A stretch of DNA of 37,592 nucleotides, from the NCBI GenBank assembly GCA_017610205.1, contig JAFCCL010000011.1, positions 1-37,592 on the forward strand. Direction: 5' to 3'. The notes below the pieces were generated by a model. It ran no database searches and was not told the origin of the DNA. It saw only the letters and a program-made list of their open reading frames with translations. This document shows, one piece after another, positions 23,834-32,626 of this stretch (the first letter of the stretch is position 1; each line of letters begins with the position of its first letter). A program made the translations under genes and the position numbers. Source of the DNA: Candidatus Iainarchaeum sp. GTDB taxonomy: Archaea; Iainarchaeota; Iainarchaeia; Iainarchaeales; GCA-2688035.

Positions 23834-23834
23834 A

Positions 23835-24611
23835 ATGGGAACAAAAATAGTTTTTTTAAAAAAGCAAAAGCTTTCAAAACCTGTTCTGCTTGTAGGCCTT
23901 CCTGGAATTGGTCTTGTGGGAAAAATATGTGTTGATTACTTTCTAAAGCAGTTTAAGGCAACCCTTATTGCAGAGGTTTACAGTGACAGTTTTCCTCCGA
24001 CAGTTCATACAAAACAGGGTATTGTAGAGTTAATATCAGACCAGTTGTTTGCATTCAAGTTTAAAGACAGGCATTTTCTTTTCCTTGCAGGTCCTGTTCA
24101 GCCAAGTCTTGATTTTAGGGCTGGAAGTTCGCAGGAACACTATGAGTTTGCAGAAGAAGTTGTTGATGTGGTAAAAAAGCTTGGTGTCAAAGAAATATAC
24201 ACGCTTGCAGGAATCAACATTGGAGACAAGCGAATGGGAAAGCAGCCAAATGTTGTTGTTGCAGCAACAAACAAAAAGATTTTGGAAAGTTTCAAAAAGC
24301 TTGGGGCAAGATTTGACAAAAAAGAAGGGCTTATCAGCGGAGCAGCCGGACTCTTGCTTGGAGTTGGTGCAAAGCACGGAATTGAAGGGGCTTGCCTTAT
24401 GGGTGAAACAAATGCAAGGCTTGTTTATGGAGACCACAGTGCTGCCAAAAAGCTGATTGAGCTTCTTGTGAAAAAGTTTGGCTTCAAAGTTGACATGAAA
24501 AGCATTGAAATGGACTCAAAAAACATTGAGGAAGCATTCAAAAAGCTAACCCAGCAGTTTGAAGGAATGGAAGAAAAGATGCCGACAAATGGACCAAGTT
24601 ATGTGAGATAA
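23835..24611 (+). CDS. PAC2-family (proteasome assembly chaperone-like) protein
   Basis: The 258-residue protein belongs to the PAC2 superfamily, which in eukaryotes helps proteasome assembly and in archaea has an uncertain role, probably ATP-grasp- or proteasome-linked. Key blocks are PVLLVGLPGIGLVGKICVDY near the N-terminus, SDSFPPTVHTKQGIVEL, YTLAGINIGDKRM and ISGAAGLLLGVGAKHGIEG. The C-terminus is helical (NIEEAFKKLTQQFEGMEEKM). It starts 1 bp after the aIF2-alpha stop and is last in the operon. The position behind aIF2-alpha is the classic one for this family. Confidence 0.88.
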   Translation: MGTKIVFLKKQKLSKPVLLVGLPGIGLVGKICVDYFLKQFKATLIAEVYSDSFPPTVHTKQGIVELISDQLFAFKFKDRHFLFLAGPVQPSLDFRAGSSQEHYEFAEEVVDVVKKLGVKEIYTLAGINIGDKRMGKQPNVVVAATNKKILESFKKLGARFDKKEGLISGAAGLLLGVGAKHGIEGACLMGETNARLVYGDHSAAKKLIELLVKKFGFKVDMKSIEMDSKNIEEAFKKLTQQFEGMEEKMPTNGPSYVR

Positions 24612-25874
24612 TTAAAACTCCCCAAGCGTCTTTTGATTAGCAAGGGCTTTTTCCTCTTCTTCCAGTTCCTTTCCTTTTTTTTCAAACTCTTCTTTACTGT
24701 CGCAAATAACCGGTTTTCCGTAGTTTCCTCCGCCGCCAGGAATGTAGTGAACCCATCCTTTTCTAAATGAAGTAATCTTTTTTCCAACATCTGGATTTAC
24801 CTTTTTCAATTCTTCTTCCGGTGTGTCAACCAGTATATTTATTTCTGTTCCAAACCTGTCAATAAAATCGCGCCACATTCCCTGAACCGCGATTGTGTTA
24901 ATTCCCTTTACTTTAAGCGCGAGTTGGATTATTTCAGCCAGTGGCACAGAGTGCATGTAAGGCGGCCTAAAATCCGGGTGCTCTTTCTTTCCGTCTGAAA
25001 GCATCTCAATTCTGTCTCTTACTCCCCGCTTAATGCTTCCCTTGCATTTTGGGCATCTCCAATTAAGCTTTTCCGATTGCTCCAAAGAGAATTTTTCATA
25101 GCAGGCATTGCATGCAGTCAAATGATACTTGCCCTCCCTTGGATCAAAACCAACATTTAGCTTAATCTTTTTCTCATCCTTTTGCTCCAAGGCTTTTCTC
25201 AGTTCCTTAAAGCTTGGTTCCTTCATTTCAATTCTTGCAAATTCCCTTCCAATTCTGTGCGGCCATGGAGAGTGGGAATCAGAGCAGGTTAGAAACTGGT
25301 ACTGCCTGTTTTCCGGAATCATGTCTGCATAATTTGTGTCGGCGCTCAAACCAAGTTCAAGAAAGCTAATCTTTTTTCCCATTTCTCCATATGCTTCTTT
25401 TACTGAATCAAAATGGGCGTAAACTGAAAAGTATGGTGTGAAAGCGTGCGCTGGTCCAATAATTCCTCCTGCATCAAAAACCTTTTCTGCAATCTCTTCC
25501 GGGCTTAGCCTTATGACAGGCCTGCCGCATCCCCAGCTATCAAAGATTGCTTTGCCTTTCAAGCTTTCCTTCAAATTTTCTGCTGCTGCAAAGTCTGGCA
25601 AAAAGACAAGGTGGTGAATTCTTTTGTTGCACTGGACTTCAACCTGTGGAATAAAAAAAACCTGTTCCTTTTTGTCCATGAACACGCCGTTTTCTTTTTC
25701 CAAAATGTTTTCTTTCAGGTGTTTGAACCATGTTCCCTGCAGAATGTCTGCCATGCCGCAAACGTCAAGCCCCTTTAACTTGCTCTGTTCCGCAATAGTT
25801 GGAACAAGCATGTTTTTGGAAACCCCTGCGCTGTATGGTCCGTGAAAGTGCAGGTCGCAGTTGAATTCAGTCAT
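24612..25874 (-). CDS. PHP-domain protein, endonuclease Q-like
   Basis: The 420-residue protein matches the archaeal PHP-family group that includes endonuclease Q, which nicks DNA 5' of deaminated bases and abasic sites. Visible features are CDLHFHGPYS at the N-terminus (metal-binding His9 and His11), GIIGPAHAFTPYF, LTCSDSHSPWPHRIGRE (further metal ligands), a zinc-finger-like CNACYEKF...CPKC module near residues 257-282, and a C-terminal domain with GWVHYIPGGGGNYGKP. Order and length fit the family. The specific repair activity is inferred from family knowledge. Its 3' end abuts the convergent PAC2 gene without a gap. Confidence 0.85.
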   Translation of the reverse strand: MTEFNCDLHFHGPYSAGVSKNMLVPTIAEQSKLKGLDVCGMADILQGTWFKHLKENILEKENGVFMDKKEQVFFIPQVEVQCNKRIHHLVFLPDFAAAENLKESLKGKAIFDSWGCGRPVIRLSPEEIAEKVFDAGGIIGPAHAFTPYFSVYAHFDSVKEAYGEMGKKISFLELGLSADTNYADMIPENRQYQFLTCSDSHSPWPHRIGREFARIEMKEPSFKELRKALEQKDEKKIKLNVGFDPREGKYHLTACNACYEKFSLEQSEKLNWRCPKCKGSIKRGVRDRIEMLSDGKKEHPDFRPPYMHSVPLAEIIQLALKVKGINTIAVQGMWRDFIDRFGTEINILVDTPEEELKKVNPDVGKKITSFRKGWVHYIPGGGGNYGKPVICDSKEEFEKKGKELEEEEKALANQKTLGEF

Positions 25875-25929
25875 TTTAATCCCTATAAACTTGTTTATTA
25901 ATTACTTTTATTAAAGAAATTAATTTAAT

Positions 25930-26943
25930 ATGTCCGAATTGCATGAAGCATTTTTGTACAAGAAATTGCCTGACGAAAAGGTAGAGTGCAGGCTTTGCAG
26001 GCGCAGTTGTACAATTGCAAATGGTTTGGTTGGGCAATGTGGTGTTAGAAAGAATTTGGATGGCAGGCTGTACTCCCTTGTCTATGGCCGAACCATTACA
26101 AATGACATTGATCCAATTGAGAAAAAGCCGCTTTTCAATTTCAAGCCTGGTTCGCACTGTCTTGGAATTTCAACTTATGGCTGTAACTTTTTTTGCAAGC
26201 ACTGTCAGAACTGGCAGATTAGCCAGCAGCGAAGTGAGAAGGCAATTGCAGCTGTTCCGTTTACTTCTCCCAAGGAAATTGTTGAGCAGGCTTTGGCTGC
26301 CTGTGTGAAAGGAATTGCCTACACATATACGGAACCCACTTGCTTTGCAGAGTATGCTTTGGATACAATGAAGATTGCAAGAAAAAAGGGGCTGTATAAT
26401 GTATGGGTAAGCAATGGATATATGTCCAAAGAATGCATTGACGAAATTGCGCCTTTTTTGGATGCAATAAATGTTGATTTAAAGGGCAATGCCAAGTTTT
26501 ACAAAGAGGTTGTTGGAAATGCAGACATTGAGTTTGTTAAGGAAAACATTGCCTACTTTCACAAAAAGAAAATTCACTTGGAGGTAACAAACTTAATTGT
26601 TCCAGGCTTCAATGACACTGAAAAAGATTTTAAAGAGGTTGTGGAATTTGTTGCATCATTGGATTTGCTTGTGCCGCTGCATTTTACTGCCTTTTGGCCG
26701 CAGTACAAAATGGAACATCTGCCTGCAACAGATGTTTCCAAGCTTCGCAAGGCAAAGGAAATTGCAAAAAAGGCTGGCTTGAAATATGTTTACATTGGAA
26801 ATGTTACAGAACAGGAACCCACTAATTGCCCAAAGTGCGGTGCAGTTTTGATTAAGCGTTCAGGGTTTGCTGGGCAGCCAGTGGGGTTTGGAAGGAAAGG
26901 ACAATGTAAAAAGTGCAGTGCAAAAACAGGAATTGTTGTTTAA
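25930..26943 (+). CDS. amrS: AmmeMemoRadiSam system radical SAM enzyme (AmrS)
   Basis: This 337-residue radical SAM enzyme has the 4Fe-4S motif CNFFCKHCQNW (Cys85, Cys89, Cys92). An N-terminal zinc- or cluster-binding lead holds CRLCRRSC and GLVGQCGVR. GRTITNDIDPIEKKPLF is a hallmark of the AmrS group related to pyruvate formate-lyase activators. The C-terminus adds a zinc ribbon (CPKC...CKKC). In many genomes it works with MEMO (AmrB) and AMMECR1 (AmrA) proteins; neither is in this window. The substrate of the system is not well established. It is divergent from the endonuclease Q-like gene. Confidence 0.92.
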   Translation: MSELHEAFLYKKLPDEKVECRLCRRSCTIANGLVGQCGVRKNLDGRLYSLVYGRTITNDIDPIEKKPLFNFKPGSHCLGISTYGCNFFCKHCQNWQISQQRSEKAIAAVPFTSPKEIVEQALAACVKGIAYTYTEPTCFAEYALDTMKIARKKGLYNVWVSNGYMSKECIDEIAPFLDAINVDLKGNAKFYKEVVGNADIEFVKENIAYFHKKKIHLEVTNLIVPGFNDTEKDFKEVVEFVASLDLLVPLHFTAFWPQYKMEHLPATDVSKLRKAKEIAKKAGLKYVYIGNVTEQEPTNCPKCGAVLIKRSGFAGQPVGFGRKGQCKKCSAKTGIVV

Positions 26944-26986
26944 GAAATCTTTAAATTATAGTTTTGCCTTTGTATAATCAGTTTTT

Positions 26987-28039
26987 ATGGCGAAGGCTCA
27001 AGCTAGTTTGGAATACCTGATGACCTATGGATGGGCTCTGATAATAATAGCAACAGTCCTAGGCGCACTGGTTTTCATTGTAGCAACACCAACAGACAAC
27101 ACAACCTTTTCCTCAGTAGAGACATCAAAATTCCTCCTAAAAGGCACAAGCATTGATAACACAACAGGAACAGCAGAAATCCTACTGCAAAACACAACAG
27201 GGGGAAACATGGAAATAAACTCAATCATCTTCTCAGGAAACATCGGCGATAGTCTAACAGGCTACACACTAAACGGACAATTCATAAACCCAACAATAGA
27301 CTTTCCGCTTGAACTAACTGCTGGAGCAGAAATCAGCCTAGGCAATCTCTTAATTCAAGAAAATGGCAAAAACAGCAGCATATACATCAACTATACAGAC
27401 TTTGCCGGACTTGAAAAAGAAACAGAAATCAAATCAGGAAGCGGAAGTCCACAAGGCCTGGTAGCCGCATACTGGTTTAATGAAGTCTCAGGCGGCTTTA
27501 CTCCTGATGGCAGCGGAAACAAAAATACAGGGGTCTTGGTCGGACCTCCGACATTGGTTTCTGATTGCCCAAGTGGAGCATGCCTGGAGTTTGGCGGAGA
27601 TGGGGATAGGGTCGGTGTTGGGAATATCGGAACGTTTTCAGAAGTAACGGTTTCTTGGTGGAGAAAAATGAATCCAACAGATGTTACGACTCGAGATATG
27701 TCGAGCACTTATGGAATTACAATCTACAATACAGGGAGTGACAAAACTCAATATCTATTTATGGGCAATGGTACTGCTTGGAGTTCATATGTCAGCTCAA
27801 ATAGTGCTCTTACTAGTAATACTTGGTATAATTTCGTAGGCAGGTATAACGGAATCACAGTTAATTTTTTTATTGATGGTGTTAAACAAAATGTCGAAAA
27901 GTCATTATCACCTTATGTTATGTTGAATAATTTATCAATTGGCTCTGGAGGCTTCAACGGCTCAATCGACCAAGTCACCATCTACAACCGTGCTTTGTCT
28001 GATTCCGAGATTGCTGCAGAGTATGCGCGGAGCCGTTAA
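26987..28039 (+). CDS. Class III signal peptide (pilin-like) protein with a LamG-type domain
   Basis: The N-terminus MAKAQASLEYLMTYGWALI carries the class III signal, cut before Gln by the EppA-type prepilin peptidase, followed by a hydrophobic helix used for assembly into a pilus. After a Thr- and Asn-rich stalk (about residues 35-150) comes a concanavalin/LamG-like domain (about 155-350), seen in LVAAYWFNE, CLEFGGDGDRVGVG, TVSWWRK and SIDQVTIYNRALSDSEIAAEY. Such domains bind sugars or proteins, so an adhesive pilus tip or minor pilin is likely. The first half uses many ACA, CAA and CTA codons, unlike neighbouring T-rich genes. TTTAAA lies at 26950-26955. Confidence 0.88.
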   Translation: MAKAQASLEYLMTYGWALIIIATVLGALVFIVATPTDNTTFSSVETSKFLLKGTSIDNTTGTAEILLQNTTGGNMEINSIIFSGNIGDSLTGYTLNGQFINPTIDFPLELTAGAEISLGNLLIQENGKNSSIYINYTDFAGLEKETEIKSGSGSPQGLVAAYWFNEVSGGFTPDGSGNKNTGVLVGPPTLVSDCPSGACLEFGGDGDRVGVGNIGTFSEVTVSWWRKMNPTDVTTRDMSSTYGITIYNTGSDKTQYLFMGNGTAWSSYVSSNSALTSNTWYNFVGRYNGITVNFFIDGVKQNVEKSLSPYVMLNNLSIGSGGFNGSIDQVTIYNRALSDSEIAAEYARSR

Positions 28040-28387
28040 TTAGAACATTCCAAAGAATTTCATTACCAGCATTGCTCCAATTCCTGCCAGTCCAAATATG
28101 ACGCTTATTGCAAGGCTTGGAATGAATGGCAGTTCAACCTGGAAAACGTATGTTAGAAGAACCCATGCTGCAATTCCAAGAATGCTGTTTATTATTATTT
28201 TTTTTAAAAAGAAGAATATTACTACTGCGGAAATTACAAGAATTATTCCGCCTATTAATATTACCGGGTTTCCTGCAAGGTTCAGTGCAGCATTTCCTAC
28301 GTTTTCTGCTGCTCCTGCTGCTCCGTTTCCAATGCCGTCAAGAATTGAGTCCGGTACCGGAATTTCAAGGAATGGAATGTTTACCAT
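28040..28387 (-). CDS. BofA-like membrane protein
   Basis: A 115-residue protein with an Ala- and Asn-rich N-terminal stretch (about 1-38) followed by three helices. The part KKIIINSILGIAAWVLLTY, then LPFIPSLAISVIFGLAGIGAML, resembles the BofA family, named for inhibition of pro-sigma-K processing in Bacillus. Archaeal members have no known role. The assignment is by general pattern. It converges with the pilin-LamG gene, abutting its stop. Confidence 0.6.
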   Translation of the reverse strand: MVNIPFLEIPVPDSILDGIGNGAAGAAENVGNAALNLAGNPVILIGGIILVISAVVIFFFLKKIIINSILGIAAWVLLTYVFQVELPFIPSLAISVIFGLAGIGAMLVMKFFGMF

Positions 28388-28500
28388 GTGTTAATTGTTG
28401 TGCAAAACAAATTTTAAGGGAATTGAATTTGCCAAAAACATTTTTTATTTGAATTGTTGCCAAAAATGTGCCTTTGCCGAAATTGTGTCCCTGTGTTTGG

Positions 28501-28506
28501 TTTAAA
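28501..28506 (+). promoter_or_regulatory. TATA box for the winged-helix gene
   Basis: TTTAAA is centred 27-28 bp before the ATG at 28531, identical in spacing to the two lonB halves. It supports that ATG over an earlier in-frame start at 28468. Confidence 0.5.
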
Positions 28507-28530
28507 AATTTTTCCAGTCTAAATTTTTGC

Positions 28531-29166
28531 ATGGCAAGGTTTAGTGAAGAGCAGAAAAGGATTGCGTTGCTTTTGATTCATGGTCCCAAAACGCCTGAGG
28601 AATTGAATTCACAGCTTAATATTCCTTTCAACAAGCTTACTGATGAGCTTAAGGCAATGATGAAGCTTGGGGTAATTGAAAAGCAGGGTTTTCCAACAAA
28701 ATATACTCTTAAGAAAAACATTGCTTCAGAGGTCCAAAAGCGCAAAAAGATTGCCGAAACAGACATAAATAAGCTTAGAATAAGGGCTTTTATTGAAATG
28801 CAGGCAATTGAAGAAGAGCTTTTAAAAAAGCAGATAAAACAGCTTGAAGAGGCAATGGAAAAAGACAAAAGTTTTACACTTTACAACCTTGACAAAGCTC
28901 CGATTGAAAAGCTTGATGAATATTATTCAACTTACTTTGAGCTAAATTTTAGCGTAAAGGATTTTGCTTCTCTGATAAGGTTTATGTTCTTTTACGGCCC
29001 AAGCAGTGTAGAGGTTGTAAAGCCTGCAAAAATAGAATTTTCTGCACACGACCTTCAGGATGGATTAATGGAAGCAGCTGACATGGTGCAAAAATACAGT
29101 CAGGCAATTCACAAGCTAATGAACAGGGACGAGCTTGCAAAATTCAATACCAATCTATACAAATAA
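28531..29166 (+). CDS. Winged-helix protein with helical C-terminal domain
   Basis: I do not recognise the full-length family. The first 65 residues of 211 look like a winged helix: RIALLLIHGPKTPEELNSQL (first helices), IPFNKLTDELKAMMKLGVIEKQG (recognition helix and turn) and a short wing (PTKYTLKK). A coiled-coil-prone stretch follows (about 80-115, EEELLKKQIKQLEEAMEKD), then a helical C-terminal part. It is probably a soluble DNA-binding regulator that dimerises through the coiled coil. It lies upstream of the S-layer gene, so a role in surface-protein regulation is possible but only a guess from position. Confidence 0.65.
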   Translation: MARFSEEQKRIALLLIHGPKTPEELNSQLNIPFNKLTDELKAMMKLGVIEKQGFPTKYTLKKNIASEVQKRKKIAETDINKLRIRAFIEMQAIEEELLKKQIKQLEEAMEKDKSFTLYNLDKAPIEKLDEYYSTYFELNFSVKDFASLIRFMFFYGPSSVEVVKPAKIEFSAHDLQDGLMEAADMVQKYSQAIHKLMNRDELAKFNTNLYK

Positions 29167-29171
29167 AACAA

Positions 29172-29240
29172 AAATTTCAATGTACTTTCAAAAATTTTAA
29201 TGCAAGTTAAATTTCAATGTACTTTCAAAAATTTTAATGC
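29172..29240 (+). repeat. Two copies of a 32-bp direct repeat upstream of the S-layer gene
   Basis: Positions 29172-29203 and 29209-29240 are identical (starting AAATTTCAATGTAC and ending TTTTAATGC), separated by 5 bp. They follow the winged-helix stop and lie about 165 bp before the S-layer TATA box. They could be binding sites for a regulator, part of a terminator region or a recent slip duplication. The rest of the 29241-29400 gap shows no gene. Confidence 0.85.
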
Positions 29241-29391
29241 GATTTTATCCAAACCAAACCCTGCATTTATTTTCAATTTTTTTCGTCAAATGTGGAAAAA
29301 CACATACTTCGACAATTGTACAAGGTCTTTTCTGCAAAAGGGGTAATTTTGCCCTTGTTGGCTTAAAGAAGGCATTTTAAGTCTTTTTGGC

Positions 29392-29531
29392 AGGCGAAAA
29401 GTATTTAAATATGCTCATGTTATTAGGTTATGAGTCTAGCTAGACAACATAGTGCCTTTTCGAAAAAAAAACACGATCGTGAAAGGAACACCTAGACTTA
29501 TTTTTTGTAAAAAAAAGAGGTGAAACAATAT
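29392..29531 (+). promoter_or_regulatory. S-layer promoter and structured 5' leader
   Basis: GTATTTAAATATG (29401-29413) is a strong TATA box preceded by a BRE-like CGAAAA. The ATG is about 120 bp further, so the leader is about 95 nt, long for this genome. It contains two perfect palindromes, GTCTAGCTAGAC (29434-29445) and CACGATCGTG (29472-29481). AGTCTAG (29433-29439) can pair instead with CTAGACT (29492-29498), so two exclusive folds are possible. The ribosome-binding site is GAGGTGA (29517-29523). Confidence 0.65.
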
Positions 29532-32500
29532 ATGAAAGGATTGAGCATAAAGAAACTTGCCGCAATAGCGGTAGGTGGAGCTTTAGTTGGTTCAGCCCTT
29601 GCGCCATTGGCGGCTGCAATTGATATCTCAAAATCAGATGTCATTGGAGCAACAGGTTCACCTGTAGTTAATGTTGTTGCCGGAGATATGGCAGCAGCAA
29701 GCGACTTTGTATGGGCAGGAAATATTGCCGCAAGAGTTGCACAGTTGGCTACAGTCGAAACCTCACTAACAGGCGGAGAAGGGTCAGCTACACCAACAGA
29801 CTTAACTGTCGACTTGGCTATTGGCGGATCAACAAGCTATAGCACAGAATACGCAAAAACATATGACGGAAGCAACTACCCATTGAGCAATGCCGCAAAC
29901 TCTCCGGAGTTTATAAAAGCAGCAAGTTCAGGCCAGTTGCCATTCCTGACAAACACTACAAAGAGTTACCGATACAACAGCTCTTCATACAATATTACTG
30001 TAAAGGAAACTATAGGAATCACAGCAGATGCAGGGTTTATAAGCCAAAAACCAATTAAGGACCTTGTTGTCTACATGGATAATACTGGAGATTTCAACTA
30101 TGTCCTTGATTTGGGTGACGGAATACCTTGCAGAGCAGGAAGTGACACAGCAGCTAATTCAGCGCTAAAGTTCACTGACACAGACGACGACCACATTCTA
30201 ATCCCATTTATGGGCGAAGAATTTACTGTACAGGAATGTGACATGATTAGTGCAACAAAACAGATAAAACTAATAAAAGAATCTGCAAAAGCAACATACA
30301 ACGAGGGAGACACAATCCCAGGCCTTGTTGGAAAAGGCGCATATGCCGGACAGGAAATGTCTGTAAAGCTGGCAGCAGTAACACAGGCAAGCGGCACTGA
30401 CCCATACCAGGCAAGGTTTGACTTGTATGATGCTGAGGGAAACCTTGTTGACAGCCAGACAAGAAGTCCAGGAATTTATCTAAACAACAACTTCCTTGAC
30501 GCAGAAGGAGCATATGCATTGGAAACAGTTGTATATGTTTCATCAATCAATGTTGAACCAACTTCAAGCCGCGGTGTAATGACCATGGTTGTTGGAAAAA
30601 ACGTTGTGACTCTTGCCAACGGCAAGCAGTACCCATATGACTCAACAAACACTGATACATCAACGTATTTGTGGACATCAGATATTGACCAAAATACTTC
30701 AACAACAACAGTAAATGTTCCAACAGTAACTGCAATAACTATTAAAAACCAATTTGAAGTTTGGAACAGCGAACAGCCTCTTTGGAGTGCAAATAGCAGC
30801 CTTACAGAAGCTGGAGTAGAAGCTGCTGCAGCCGGCGGTGACATAGCTCACTTCCTGCAGGGTGAAGAGTCAAGTCTTGGCTATGACTTTGTCAAAATAA
30901 AGTTTGACGGATTCAAAGAAGATCAGGACACAACAAATATAATCTATGGAAACAACAAGATTGTTTACAGAGACTCAGAGAATACAAAAAGGGAAATTCC
31001 TTTTTGGATTAAGTTGCAAAGCAAGCCACAATCAGGAGTAGCTACAGAAGGACTGGTATTCACAGACATTGGCGGAATAGACTTCTATTCAAAGTGCTAC
31101 AAGCCAGCATCAGACGGAGTTGTAACACTCAATATATATGACAACAACTATCTGAACGGAGCCCAGTTGAATATATATGCGGAAACTGCTGGAAAAAGAA
31201 CTGTATATATAACAACAGACATTGGTGACGTGAACATCTTTGATGCCAACAACACTAGTATAGATGTTGACCTAAATGGTGTGCAGTTTACAGTAACTGA
31301 GGCTATTGTCCCACAAGCTGGCGGAACTGCTTACTGGGGTGCAACTTTGGAAGCAGACGGAAACTGCAGTTATGCTGGAGAAGCATGGTCATCTACAGGA
31401 ACAAACAATGCACACCTAATGCCAAGTGACCCTATGACAGGCACAGCATCATCTTCAGTGACAACAATTGAACTAACTGGAGACGAAACAAATTCAATAT
31501 ACTTCGATGACGACAACACTACAAGGACTCCTGGCAGAATGCCAATAAACTTCGTAAGAAGTTCTTATGCACCAGATACCTACAGATATGTACAATACTA
31601 TAGTGCAGCAGCTACTGGTCAAACAGGTGATGGATATCTCTACCTGTTACTCCATGAATCAACAAACTTCAGCAATACCTTCACTTCTGCTGACGCAAAC
31701 TTTTGCGGAACAGACCACCAAGAACTTGGAGACTACGGTCCAACAGAACCTGTTTTATCTACTGGATCTAAAGGCGGTGCAACAGAAAAGTACTACCCTT
31801 GGTATCTGCCTGATGAAGAGGCCTTTAACCTGGATCCAACAGACAACGACTTTGTCATAGGAATATTCGGAGCAAAAACCAACAATACTAACTGGAACAA
31901 TTTCAGAGTCCACATAGATACAACAACAGACAATTTGATAGCTCTCCCAAACAGTGAACTGTCAAACTACGTTGCAGATGTCAACTATGTTGGCAACTTT
32001 GATTCAGCTACAGAACCTAGGTGGGTACTGAAATCAAGAACTGACACAGACTCAGCATTGCACGCTGGTGTCATAGATTATGGTACTACTGCAACACTGA
32101 CAGACGATATGCAGACAGTTACTTTCGTCGTCCCTGAATCACAACTCTACCTAAGCCTGAGTTTATTGGGTGAAGGTGCTACGCAGACTGTAACTGGCGG
32201 AGAGACAGCTGAAGGCGTCGTATCTGGAGAAACTGTAAATATCGGTGGAAAGAATATTACTGTGGAAAGCATTGGCTATACCGCAGGAACATGCACTGTT
32301 GAAGGTGCAACCTACCCACAGATAGTTCCAGTAAACCAGTTGGTCTACACAGACTCACCAGCTCCAGCAGGAAACCACATCATTGTAGGTGGTTACCTTG
32401 TCAACAAGCTGGCTGAAGGCGTTGTTTTAGGCGACGGTTCAACATTGCAGGAAGCTTTAACTGCTCCTGGTGAAAAAGTGGCAGAAGTCCTATCAAACGG

Positions 32501-32585
32501 CAACATTGTTGTCGCAGGATACACTGCACTTGACACCAAATCAGCAGCACAAGAGCTAATCGCAGCTTTGGACACAATGGCATAA
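29532..32585 (+). CDS. S-layer protein
   Basis: This is the likely main cell-envelope protein, 1017 residues. The N-terminus MKGLSIKKLAAIAVGGALVGSALAPLAAA is shown here in parts: a basic start (KGLSIKK), a hydrophobic core (AAIAVGGALVGSALA) and cleavage after Ala-Ala-Ala. It is followed by ISKSDVIGATGSPVVNVVAG, typical of methanogen-type S-layer proteins. The C-terminus also fits that family (HIIVGGYLVNKLAEG and NIVVAGYTALDTKSAAQELI). The middle is acidic, rich in Thr, Asn and Asp, with many N-x-S/T sites for glycosylation and few cysteines. Codon use is biased to C- and A-ending forms, as expected for very high expression. The start is ATG 29532 with GAGGTGA 8 bp before. Confidence 0.9.
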   Translation: MKGLSIKKLAAIAVGGALVGSALAPLAAAIDISKSDVIGATGSPVVNVVAGDMAAASDFVWAGNIAARVAQLATVETSLTGGEGSATPTDLTVDLAIGGSTSYSTEYAKTYDGSNYPLSNAANSPEFIKAASSGQLPFLTNTTKSYRYNSSSYNITVKETIGITADAGFISQKPIKDLVVYMDNTGDFNYVLDLGDGIPCRAGSDTAANSALKFTDTDDDHILIPFMGEEFTVQECDMISATKQIKLIKESAKATYNEGDTIPGLVGKGAYAGQEMSVKLAAVTQASGTDPYQARFDLYDAEGNLVDSQTRSPGIYLNNNFLDAEGAYALETVVYVSSINVEPTSSRGVMTMVVGKNVVTLANGKQYPYDSTNTDTSTYLWTSDIDQNTSTTTVNVPTVTAITIKNQFEVWNSEQPLWSANSSLTEAGVEAAAAGGDIAHFLQGEESSLGYDFVKIKFDGFKEDQDTTNIIYGNNKIVYRDSENTKREIPFWIKLQSKPQSGVATEGLVFTDIGGIDFYSKCYKPASDGVVTLNIYDNNYLNGAQLNIYAETAGKRTVYITTDIGDVNIFDANNTSIDVDLNGVQFTVTEAIVPQAGGTAYWGATLEADGNCSYAGEAWSSTGTNNAHLMPSDPMTGTASSSVTTIELTGDETNSIYFDDDNTTRTPGRMPINFVRSSYAPDTYRYVQYYSAAATGQTGDGYLYLLLHESTNFSNTFTSADANFCGTDHQELGDYGPTEPVLSTGSKGGATEKYYPWYLPDEEAFNLDPTDNDFVIGIFGAKTNNTNWNNFRVHIDTTTDNLIALPNSELSNYVADVNYVGNFDSATEPRWVLKSRTDTDSALHAGVIDYGTTATLTDDMQTVTFVVPESQLYLSLSLLGEGATQTVTGGETAEGVVSGETVNIGGKNITVESIGYTAGTCTVEGATYPQIVPVNQLVYTDSPAPAGNHIIVGGYLVNKLAEGVVLGDGSTLQEALTAPGEKVAEVLSNGNIVVAGYTALDTKSAAQELIAALDTMA

Positions 32586-32597
32586 TTTAATGAAAAC

Positions 32598-32626
32598 ATT
32601 GGGTTTGAAAAAACCCAATTTTTTCC
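32598..32626 (+). terminator. Hairpin terminator of the S-layer gene
   Basis: ATTGGGTTT (32598-32606), a 4-base loop and AAACCCAAT (32611-32619) form a 9-bp stem followed by T6, 12 bp after the stop codon. Further T-tracts follow, giving repeated termination signals. Confidence 0.75.

Noticed and set aside
29172..29240. Minimal CRISPR array
   Set aside because: Only two repeats with a 5-bp spacer, no cas genes nearby and low-complexity AT-rich repeats.
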